Shown here piece by piece: positions 1 to 6,533 of a stretch of 15,410 bases of DNA. The position numbers and the translations under genes are program-made. Within the stretch, counting starts at the first letter, position 1. Every line of letters begins with the position of its first letter. The notes beneath the pieces are model-generated. The model had not been told where the DNA came from, made no database searches, and was given only the letters and a program-made list of their open reading frames with translations. Origin of the DNA: Thermodesulfobacteriales bacterium. Lineage in GTDB: Bacteria; Desulfobacterota_D; UBA1144; Nemesobacterales; UBA2774. The DNA is taken from contig SPCL01000042.1 of the NCBI GenBank assembly GCA_004525335.1, positions 1-15,410 of the forward strand, read 5' to 3'.

Positions 1-2506
1 AAAAGTCGAAATTAGACTCATTTAGCCTAATAGTAGTGCCCGCTGACTCAATTGAAGCATTAACAAGTTTTAGTTTTGTCTCTATACCCGAAGGAGAGGT
101 AGTAGTATCAATATTGATCTTCCCGCTTATATCACCATTTAAAAATTTGCCTTTTATCTCTCCGAGTACTATGCCCTCAGGTACAGGTGTAATAGTATTT
201 GAAATATTATCTACAACAGCAGATATTATCGCCGTCTTCTTAATATCGACGCTACCAAACCAGTCCTTATCAGTATTTCCCGGTTTGTTTATCGTAAAGA
301 TTCCCTTTATACCGTCAGACTTTAATTTATCTTCAAATCCTGCGAAAGTTGCGTCTTCAAACTGTACTCTATAGGGATATCCACCTACTTCAGAGCCAAT
401 ATTAATAAAAAGCTGATCTGTTTTAAATTGTCCTAATGTGCTTATCTGGGCTGCAACATTTGAGACTATTGCCCTGTCGTTTATAAAATTGTAATCCCAC
501 GATAGATTAGGAAAATCTATACTCTTGTATCTACCCCTCACCCCTTTAATACTTCCTTTAAAACCCTCTCTACCGCTGTTTTCTATACTGAGGCTTTCGC
601 TAAATTCTTCTAGTGTTACATCATGGCCAAGTATACTAAAATCTGAACCTTCTGAGGACATATTTAACTTCCATCGGTCATTGCCGAGCTCTAACAAGAA
701 ATCTACATCTTTTACAGTTCCCTTATTGATTAGATATTCTTCAAATGATAATTGTTGGTAAGAAACACCTTTACCTTGAATAGTAATTTCATCTATACTA
801 GATTCCCCTGAAGCATCTTCCTCATTACTTAGCGATTTATATCTAAAATCTACAGACTCCCCTGTTTGTAATTTTGAAACACGGAATTCCCTTCCTTGGT
901 TGGATTGAAGAAGAAAATTGTCTATTTTAAGAGAGATGTCCGCATCGTAATTACTTGAGCCGCCCTCAAATCTTGCGCTTACTGACTCTGCATTGCCTGC
1001 GATATTAGCAGGAATAATAGTCTTTGGCGTCATTTCCAGATTTAGATTACTGCCTAAAATATTACCGCTTATCTTAGTGATACCTCCTCCGAAGCCTTGA
1101 GATAAAAAGAAATTCAAAGTCCCACTAGTACTGCCGTCCATAAACTTGCTGTTTATATTTGATAAGGAGATTCTATTATCAGTCCATTTAGTTTTAGAGT
1201 CTAAATTGACGCGGGCAGTAATATTTTTGACTGCTCCTGTTTTGTCCCAGGAGAATTCTTGGGCTGTACATTTTCCAGTAGAAGAAAGTGAAAAGCTGCT
1301 CGCAGAATTGAAGTTTTGGTTGACCTTTAGATCGCAATCGAGATCATTGACACTTGGGTCATCTTCGTTTTCTGAGCTAAACTTAAAGTTTTTTAAATGC
1401 GCATCCCCGTTTAAATGGATATCGTCCTCTTTCCTTGATCCAGTTATTTTCAAATTACCGGTATTTAATTCTCCCGAGAGAAGACCCTTATCATCATTAA
1501 AAATACGTACCATAAGGTCTCTTAAGTCTAAGGTGTCTATCTCTCCTGAAAGATTGAAAACTGTTTCTTTTATAACCTTCTCAATATCACCCGAAAAGGA
1601 ACCTTTAAGAAGATCGTTTATCTGGAAATCAAGCGTATTCACATTTGCGATATCGGCAGTCTTGTCGTAACTCAGATCATATATGAATTCGGCAAAGGGC
1701 TTTTCGGAAAATATCCCTTTATCAGAATCAAATGTTAGAAGACCATTTAGCGTTATTGAATCCGAAACCTCAAAACTCATTTTCGTTTGCGCTTTCAGAT
1801 TCTCTGAGTCGCCTAATAATGATGAAACTGCTGCTATATTAATCTTATCAACCTGAAGATTAAGCTCCCCTTTGGTCTTGTCTGAAGAAATATCTACAGA
1901 GCCATTTAATCCTACTTCTTTTTGGAACAGGCCGATATTCCCATCAAAGGTTATGCTCTGACTATCTTCAAACTTTTCATCACCAAACTCAATATTAAGG
2001 TTTGGAATAGATAGGACAAATTCAGGTGTGATCAGAAAATCGGCATATAATATTTTAATTAGCCCAAATTCAACCAATGAGCTTTTGTCATCTTTCTTCT
2101 CTTCCCTTAACTGTTCTATGAAATCGACAAGATTATTTACATTCTCCTGATTGGACTGAACTACCGGCGTTTTTAAAACCACCTCGCCCAGTTTTATTTT
2201 CTGATTAAATAGAGAGGAAAAAATATGAGGTTTTACTGTAACCTGATTTACTTTCAATACATCTTTTGTCTCTGAGGAGGGATCAACAACAGTTACTTTA
2301 TCTAGCTGTAATCTAAATAATGGATCCAGGCTGATCTTTCGGATGTTTATCTGATACGGGCTTTCTTTTGAGAATTGCTCGATTATATTAGGAATTTCAG
2401 CTCGAAGCTTAATATTAAGAATACCATTGAGAGCAATCAAGATGATGCATATTGCGATTACTAATAATAAGAGAATTCTTCTGAATCCAGTACCGAGGAG
2501 GGTCAT
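1..2506 (-). CDS. AsmA-like inner-membrane-anchored protein, C-terminus beyond window
   Basis: The minus-strand frame from the ATG at 2506 stays open to the left edge, giving at least 835 codons; I translated it throughout and found no stop. An in-frame TAA lies six codons upstream and no other start codon intervenes, so the start is well fixed, although no clear Shine-Dalgarno is visible. Residues 10-30 form one hydrophobic anchor (IL-rich, ending near ALNGIL). It is followed by a segment of the type seen after the anchor in AsmA/DUF748-like proteins (RKISLDPLFRLQLDKVTVVD). The rest is a long run of short alternating beta-type stretches rich in G, N, D, S and T, with no catalytic motif. The AsmA/TamB/YhdP family has this layout and acts in the periplasm in phospholipid transport or outer-membrane maintenance. 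The family call is inferred from architecture; a different large beta-rich exported protein is possible. The OB-fold gene lies 84 bases upstream on the same strand. Confidence 0.7.
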   Translation of the reverse strand, partial: MTLLGTGFRRILLLLVIAICIILIALNGILNIKLRAEIPNIIEQFSKESPYQINIRKISLDPLFRLQLDKVTVVDPSSETKDVLKVNQVTVKPHIFSSLFNQKIKLGEVVLKTPVVQSNQENVNNLVDFIEQLREEKKDDKSSLVEFGLIKILYADFLITPEFVLSIPNLNIEFGDEKFEDSQSITFDGNIGLFQKEVGLNGSVDISSDKTKGELNLQVDKINIAAVSSLLGDSENLKAQTKMSFEVSDSITLNGLLTFDSDKGIFSEKPFAEFIYDLSYDKTADIANVNTLDFQINDLLKGSFSGDIEKVIKETVFNLSGEIDTLDLRDLMVRIFNDDKGLLSGELNTGNLKITGSRKEDDIHLNGDAHLKNFKFSSENEDDPSVNDLDCDLKVNQNFNSASSFSLSSTGKCTAQEFSWDKTGAVKNITARVNLDSKTKWTDNRISLSNINSKFMDGSTSGTLNFFLSQGFGGGITKISGNILGSNLNLEMTPKTIIPANIAGNAESVSARFEGGSSNYDADISLKIDNFLLQSNQGREFRVSKLQTGESVDFRYKSLSNEEDASGESSIDEITIQGKGVSYQQLSFEEYLINKGTVKDVDFLLELGNDRWKLNMSSEGSDFSILGHDVTLEEFSESLSIENSGREGFKGSIKGVRGRYKSIDFPNLSWDYNFINDRAIVSNVAAQISTLGQFKTDQLFINIGSEVGGYPYRVQFEDATFAGFEDKLKSDGIKGIFTINKPGNTDKDWFGSVDIKKTAIISAVVDNISNTITPVPEGIVLGEIKGKFLNGDISGKINIDTTTSPSGIETKLKLVNASIESAGTTIRLNESNFDF

Positions 2507-2590
2507 ACAAAAGATATTATATTAGTATTTATAGGCTTTTTAAAGAAGAATTTGAAAATTCGCCCAAGAATATAGAATTAAACTCATATA

Positions 2591-3010
2591 TTAAGACGGT
2601 GTATTCGCTATTTTCTCTACAGTTCTGGCTTTTATTACATTCTTTAATTTGTAGAGAAGATATTTCTTTTGCTTTTTATATCTGCCCTGAATTTTCACTT
2701 TATCACCCGTTGAAAGCGCCAAATGCTCGTCCTCATAATAAACTCTAACTTCATTATCAGTGCCGTCATTCATTCTAAAAAGTGTAAACGGCTCTCCCTT
2801 GCTGGACTTTGTATATTCAACTTTGTCCACAAAACCCTCTAAAGTTACACGCTGAGCATCATACTGATTCGGATTGGAAACGAGTTGATCAATTGTAACT
2901 TCTACAAATTCGCTTGGTTCGACAGCAGAACTTACTTCATCAGCTATGTTGCTAGTAAATGGTACAAAGCAAGCAATGTAGAATAAAGTTAGAATTATTA
3001 TCTTATTCAT
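2591..3010 (-). CDS. small exported OB-fold protein
   Basis: This 139-residue protein begins with a hydrophobic signal-peptide-like stretch (residues 3-20, possible cleavage near A23). Residues 37-128 look like an OB-fold of the kind found in small bacterial exported proteins. They open with VTIDQLVSNPNQYDAQRVTL and contain an EGFVDKV strand, an FTLFRMNDG strand and turn, EVRVYY, and GDKVKIQGRYKK followed by a basic strand. Such domains bind nucleic acid, sugars or proteins, and the ligand here cannot be told. A GAGAG ten bases before the ATG is a plausible ribosome binding site. It is divergent from birA, with 86 bases between the start codons, and lies 84 bases upstream of the AsmA-like gene, with which it could share a transcript. 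The high lysine content near the C-terminus would suit a negatively charged ligand, but that is inference. Confidence 0.72.
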   Translation of the reverse strand: MNKIIILTLFYIACFVPFTSNIADEVSSAVEPSEFVEVTIDQLVSNPNQYDAQRVTLEGFVDKVEYTKSSKGEPFTLFRMNDGTDNEVRVYYEDEHLALSTGDKVKIQGRYKKQKKYLLYKLKNVIKARTVEKIANTPS

Positions 3011-3027
3011 AGTGTTATTCTCTCAAT

Positions 3028-3057
3028 TTGTATTTGATTTTAGGTTATTAGTATAAG
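3028..3057 (+). promoter_or_regulatory. candidate sigma70-type promoter for birA
   Basis: TTGTAT at 3028-3033 and TATAAG at 3052-3057 are separated by 18 bases and sit about 40 bases before the birA ATG. The -10 matches the consensus at five of six positions, the -35 at only three. This is a read by eye with no experimental support. Confidence 0.35.
3050..3055 (-). promoter_or_regulatory. candidate -10 box for the OB-fold gene
   Basis: On the minus strand these bases read TATACT, five of six matches to the -10 consensus, about 40 bases before the OB-fold ATG. The upstream bases hold no good -35 (CTGGTA at 17 bases). The box overlaps the candidate birA -10 on the other strand. Confidence 0.25.
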
Positions 3058-3096
3058 CGCGAATGTTTCATTTACCAGTTAAAATAATTATCGGTA

Positions 3097-3903
3097 ATGA
3101 CTATGACAGCCTCTATGATAAGAAAACTAAATGGCCTTCTCAGAGCTGAGTCTCTGGGGAAAGTGATCCACTACCAGGATGAAATGGACTCAACAAACAC
3201 TACACTGCTTGAGCTAGGTGAGAAAGGGGCTTCTGAAGGCACTGTGGTGATAGCGGATAGACAGACTGGGGGGAGAGGCCGTCTAGAGCGTAAGTGGATA
3301 TCTCCTGCAGGAACTAATCTATATATTTCAATATTGTTTCGACCGGAGATTGCGGCTTCAGATGCCCCTCTATTCACTCTTATTGCCTCTATATCGCTTA
3401 ATAAAGTTATTGAAAAATTAGGTGTGGCAGAGACAAAAATCAAATGGCCTAACGATATACAGATTTCTGGGAAGAAAGCAGCCGGTATTTTAACAGAAAT
3501 GAGGCCCAAAAGAGAAATGGTCGATTTTATAGTTGTTGGGATTGGGGTAAATATTAATATGACCAGAGAAGATATGAATGAGGAGATGGGAAAGGTTGCA
3601 CATATCGCAACTTCAATCAAAGAACATCTCGGCAAAGATATAAATAGATCAAAGTTTGCGGCAGATTTACTTCTAGAATTAGAAAATTGGTATCAAATCT
3701 TTTCAAATAAAGGAAAAGCAATAATTTTAAGTGAATGGACTAATATGTGGGGGGATTTAAATAAACGAGTTCGAGTAAAGATTGAAGAGAAAGATTCCTA
3801 TGAAGGAGCGGCAATTGGTATTGATGAAAAAGGTTATTTAATGATTAAAACAGATTACGGCGAAATAAATACAGTAATTTCAGGGGATGTAATTGTTTTA
3901 TAA
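3097..3903 (+). CDS. birA: biotin--[acetyl-CoA-carboxylase] ligase, class I (no DNA-binding domain)
   Basis: This enzyme activates biotin with ATP to biotinyl-AMP and transfers it to the lysine of biotin carboxyl carrier proteins in the cytoplasm. The 268-residue protein shows the family motifs in order: MDSTNTT at residues 30-36, the biotin/adenylate loop GGRGR at 58-62, KWPND at 116-120, the lysine-containing ISGKKAAGIL after it, and GIGVNIN at 148-154. A C-terminal SH3-like region follows from about residue 220. Only about 20 residues precede the catalytic domain, so the N-terminal helix-turn-helix of E. coli BirA is absent and this form should not repress biotin genes. ATGs at 3103 and 3115 are alternative starts, and none of the three has a strong Shine-Dalgarno. 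It is the only plus-strand gene here and converges on the 119-residue protein, with 19 bases between their stop codons. Confidence 0.95.
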   Translation: MTMTASMIRKLNGLLRAESLGKVIHYQDEMDSTNTTLLELGEKGASEGTVVIADRQTGGRGRLERKWISPAGTNLYISILFRPEIAASDAPLFTLIASISLNKVIEKLGVAETKIKWPNDIQISGKKAAGILTEMRPKREMVDFIVVGIGVNINMTREDMNEEMGKVAHIATSIKEHLGKDINRSKFAADLLLELENWYQIFSNKGKAIILSEWTNMWGDLNKRVRVKIEEKDSYEGAAIGIDEKGYLMIKTDYGEINTVISGDVIVL

Positions 3904-3922
3904 TCTTATATATGGGCTAGTG

Positions 3923-4282
3923 TCACTGTGGGCCTGGCATTAAGCTTGTCATCTCTTCACGAACGTTTTCCATAAGTGTTGTCCATTCGTTGACTAATTC
4001 AAAATCGTTTTCGGGAAGAGACTTTCTAATTTCAATCCCTGAGTGTTTAGGATTCACTTTACAATCCTTATATCTTTCGGATATCAGAAACCCAAATCTG
4101 TAAAGAGTATTAACAGCTTTTGGTTCATGCCCAGTGAATTTTGAAACAAGAACTACTTCTTGGTCAAACCCTTCAAATATAACGTTCCATAGTGTCCCAC
4201 TTGATTCCATCGAGAACGATAAATTTATTAACTCTGGCTGCACGGTTTCTTTTTGCATGAACGTCTCGACAATTCTAACCAT
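3923..4282 (-). CDS. conserved-looking hypothetical protein, 119 residues
   Basis: I do not recognise this protein. It is soluble, without signal peptide or membrane segment, and of mixed composition. The first half is predicted beta-type (LINLSFSMES, LWNVIFEGF, EVVLVSKF), followed by a helix-like stretch (AVNTLYRFGFLISERYKD) and a C-terminal acidic helix (DFELVNEWTTLMENVREEM). There is one cysteine (in YKDCKV). The start is uncertain: the ATG at 4282 has no clear ribosome binding site, and the second ATG nine codons before MQKETV-type sequence, at 4258, has GAG upstream. The gene begins 17 bases after the stop of the TPR gene, so the two are very probably co-transcribed, and it ends 19 bases from the birA stop. 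The close spacing and sensible amino-acid composition argue that it is real. Confidence 0.68.
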   Translation of the reverse strand: MVRIVETFMQKETVQPELINLSFSMESSGTLWNVIFEGFDQEVVLVSKFTGHEPKAVNTLYRFGFLISERYKDCKVNPKHSGIEIRKSLPENDFELVNEWTTLMENVREEMTSLMPGPQ

Positions 4283-4299
4283 TGATGCTCAGCGACTTT

Positions 4300-5334
4300 T
4301 TACTGACGTCTTCCACCAAGTGACGCTATTCTCTGCTCAGCTGTTTTAACATATATGGAATACTCATCCTGACCAAGGGAATACTGTAAGAACTGATTAT
4401 AGTAGTTAATAGCCTGCTGGGTGTTTTTAGCTTTATCGTAACCCTGCGCGATAAAGAAGTATGCGTCTGGACTGTTTGGATTTAGAGAAATCGCTTTTTT
4501 CCCTGATGTTATTGCGTCTTGTGGCTTATTCATATAATAATAAGCTATTCCCATATTCTGATATGCAGATGCATAGTTGGGATCTAGCTTTATTGCGTTT
4601 TGGAACTGTTTAATAGCCTGGGGGTAATAACCCTGATATATCAAAGCATTACCCAGATAGTTATGGATTTCTGGGGAAGGCGCAATTTCTGCGGCCTGTC
4701 TATAGTAGTTTGCAGCTTGATTAAAGGAACGCCTCTTTTCGTAATAAGCTGTACCCAAACCAATTAAAGCAGGTACCAATTTGGGGTTTATTTCCAAAGC
4801 TTTTCTAATTTCTGGACTGCTCGGGTTCCTTCCTGTAGCTGCCCATAAAATATATAGCGCTTCTGCATTATTAGGATTCTTAGACAAAATGCCCTGTGCA
4901 GCAGATTTAGCTAACTTTTCATCACTAAGATGTAGATATGTGTACGCTAAAGCTAACTGAACAGGCTCTAGATTGGGATTGATTTGCAAAGCCTTTTTCA
5001 TATTTTCATAAGAATCAATATAGTACTTTTCGTAATCCTCTTTAACTTCATATCTATAAAAACCCTGGAATGAATATAGCTCACCTAGCCCTGCGTACGC
5101 TGGAGCGTAATTAGGATCGGCCTGAATGGCTTTGTTGTAATATTGAATAGCGTTTTTAAACCCGTCTGGAGTAAAACTAAGGAAATCTTCGCGACCCTTT
5201 TTATAATCTTCAGCCGCCTGTCCCTGTGCAAATGCATCGCTGCCCTGAATCAGAACTGCGGCAAAAAGAACTGGTATTATTAATGCCATTATTACTTTTT
5301 TCATTGTTACCCTTTTCATTGTTACTTTTATCAT
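4300..5334 (-). CDS. exported TPR-repeat protein
   Basis: The 344-residue protein has a signal peptide (basic residues up to 13, hydrophobic core about 14-30, likely cleavage after AFA at residue 36) followed by about seven or eight tetratricopeptide repeats from residue 40 to 320. Typical repeat signatures are visible: AIQYYNKAIQADPNYAPAYA, QAIKQFQNAIKLDPNYASAY, DAITSGKKAISLNPNSPDAY and QAINYYNQFLQY. TPR arrays form superhelical scaffolds for protein-protein contact, so this is probably a periplasmic assembly or scaffold factor with unknown partners. AGGAGA sits six bases before the ATG at 5334, which supports that start; further in-frame ATGs at 5319 and 5304 arise from a short tandem repeat. 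The C-terminus ends in GGRRQ without a further domain. The lipoprotein gene is 51 bases upstream and the 119-residue gene 17 bases downstream. Confidence 0.88.
   Translation of the reverse strand: MIKVTMKRVTMKKVIMALIIPVLFAAVLIQGSDAFAQGQAAEDYKKGREDFLSFTPDGFKNAIQYYNKAIQADPNYAPAYAGLGELYSFQGFYRYEVKEDYEKYYIDSYENMKKALQINPNLEPVQLALAYTYLHLSDEKLAKSAAQGILSKNPNNAEALYILWAATGRNPSSPEIRKALEINPKLVPALIGLGTAYYEKRRSFNQAANYYRQAAEIAPSPEIHNYLGNALIYQGYYPQAIKQFQNAIKLDPNYASAYQNMGIAYYYMNKPQDAITSGKKAISLNPNSPDAYFFIAQGYDKAKNTQQAINYYNQFLQYSLGQDEYSIYVKTAEQRIASLGGRRQ
5284..5328 (-). repeat. three 15-base near-tandem repeats over alternative start codons
   Basis: Three consecutive 15-base units encode KVTMK, RVTMK and KVIMA at residues 3-17 of the TPR protein. 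The first two share GTAACAATGAAA exactly. Each unit carries an ATG, and the second has AAGGG just before its ATG. The length is a multiple of three, so gain or loss of a unit keeps the frame and only alters the N-region of the signal peptide. Confidence 0.8.
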
Positions 5335-5385
5335 TTATCTCTCCTAAATAATCACACTGTTTATTAAAATATTCTAACTCATATC

Positions 5386-5910
5386 CTAGTAAATTTCTAA
5401 GATGTATTTCACAATCTCTTTTGCCATACTTTCATATATGTCTTTTGCCATAAAACCCATAGAGCTAAACCCGTTAATTTCACCCGTGGCTATCTCATTA
5501 CCTGTAGCTTTATCTAATAGGGCTAATTTAATGGTTATTGAAACTTCTCCGAACTTGATTCCGCCGCCTTCATATGAGATATCAGAGCTCGGTCTAAACT
5601 CAGCAACCTCACCCAAAACAATAATTGTATCTGAAGCCGGGATGTTAGTTATTTCAGAGTTGCTGACTTCTTTAAATTTGTCTTTGGAATCAAGAAGTGC
5701 TGCTGACTCGGCTGGAATTTTAGCTAGCGCTTCTTTTGGAAAATCCTCGATTTCAGTATCAAAGGTTTCAAACTGAACGGCCTGAAAATCCTTCAGTTTG
5801 GTTTTTGTGGGAGTAAAGTACGAAGTCGTCTTAATTTCTCCGCAGCCTGAAATAGCAAAAGCAATAAAAGCAAGTGGAACTAGAACGTATAATATTGAAA
5901 TCTTTTTCAT
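5386..5910 (-). CDS. lipoprotein, DUF4410-like
   Basis: The 174-residue protein starts with a lipoprotein signal: MKK, hydrophobic residues 6-20 and the lipobox ISGC with the acylated cysteine at 23. Residue 24 is glycine and 25 is glutamate, so there is no Asp at +2 and outer-membrane sorting is expected if Lol rules apply. The middle and C-terminal parts resemble the DUF4410 type: an IIVLGEVAEFRPSS strand, then a glycine-rich GGGIKFGEVSITIKLALLDKATG stretch ending in an ATGEI strand. No enzymatic motif is seen. GGAGG lies eleven bases before the ATG. It sits 79 bases after the greA stop and 51 bases before the TPR gene, so a joint envelope role with the TPR protein is possible. The family assignment is from pattern recognition, not a search. 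Confidence 0.72.
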   Translation of the reverse strand: MKKISILYVLVPLAFIAFAISGCGEIKTTSYFTPTKTKLKDFQAVQFETFDTEIEDFPKEALAKIPAESAALLDSKDKFKEVSNSEITNIPASDTIIVLGEVAEFRPSSDISYEGGGIKFGEVSITIKLALLDKATGNEIATGEINGFSSMGFMAKDIYESMAKEIVKYILEIY

Positions 5911-5989
5911 TTTTATTCGAGCCTCCGTGCTAACAAGTAGTATAAAATATCATACTTAAGGCACTTCATAAAGCTAATATGTATTTATT

Positions 5990-6466
5990 CTAAGATATCT
6001 CCAAAATAACAAATTCCCTAACTCCACCGGGAGCCTGGACTACAACATCATCATCTTCCTGTTTTCCGATGAGCGCACGGCCTATTGGAGACGTGATTGA
6101 AATCATTCCATTTTCAGGTTCTGATTCATCCGGGCCTACAAGTTGATAAGTTACAGTCTCGCCTGTATCTAAGTCTTCAAGCTTAACATGAAGCCCAAAT
6201 GTTACCCTGTCTCTATTTTTTAAAGTTGCCGGGTCAATAACTTCAGCCCTGCTCAATTTGCTATCAAGCTCCTGGATTCGACCTTCGACAAAAGACTGCC
6301 TCTGCTTGGCGGTTTCATATTCTGCGTTCTCTGAAAGATCGCCCAGCGATCTGGCGTACTCTATTGCTCTTATTACATCGGGCCTTTCAACAGTTTTTAA
6401 ACGATGCAGCTCTGCCGTCAGCTTCTTATGCCCATTGGGTGTCATAGGTACTCTTTCAACTGACAC
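5990..6466 (-). CDS. greA: transcription elongation factor GreA
   Basis: GreA enters the secondary channel of RNA polymerase and makes it cleave backtracked RNA. The 158-residue length is normal for the family. The N-terminal coiled coil (about residues 9-75) carries the tip motif GDLSENAEY at 42-50, whose acidic D43 and E46 correspond to the catalytic acidic residues of E. coli GreA. The C-terminal FKBP-like domain includes SPIGRALIGKQEDDDVVV. The start codon is GTG at 6466; GGAGG lies eight bases upstream, which decides it. An internal ATG at residue 8 is less well placed. The gene begins 67 bases after carB, so it may be co-transcribed, or use its own candidate promoter in that gap. Confidence 0.96.
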   Translation of the reverse strand: MSVERVPMTPNGHKKLTAELHRLKTVERPDVIRAIEYARSLGDLSENAEYETAKQRQSFVEGRIQELDSKLSRAEVIDPATLKNRDRVTFGLHVKLEDLDTGETVTYQLVGPDESEPENGMISITSPIGRALIGKQEDDDVVVQAPGGVREFVILEIS

Positions 6467-6522
6467 GATGTATACCTCCGATTATTTCGATAAAATATTT
6501 ACAACTCATAAGTAGATACATA

Positions 6523-6528
6523 ATTATA
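6523..6528 (-). promoter_or_regulatory. candidate -10 box before greA
   Basis: On the minus strand these bases read TATAAT, a perfect -10 consensus, about 57 bases before the greA start, in the carB-greA gap. No good -35 is visible 16 to 18 bases upstream, which would lie inside the end of carB. In an AT-rich genome such a hexamer can occur by chance. Confidence 0.28.
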
Positions 6529-6533
6529 CAACA

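Noticed and set aside
1146..1670. 174-codon plus-strand open frame, with others at 36-374 and 525-761
   Set aside because: They lie wholly opposite the AsmA-like gene, which is open over 835 codons with sensible composition; no ribosome binding site or family motif supports them.
2548..2561. GAATTT-GA-AAATTC inverted repeat downstream of the OB-fold gene
   Set aside because: A six-pair, AT-only stem with a two-base loop is expected by chance in this AT-rich DNA and has no T-run.
3171..3635. 154-codon minus-strand open frame inside birA
   Set aside because: It is antisense to the conserved BirA motifs and shows no recognisable protein features.
3904..3922. possible bidirectional terminator between birA and the 119-residue gene
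   Set aside because: The 19 bases between the stops hold no convincing stem or T-run.
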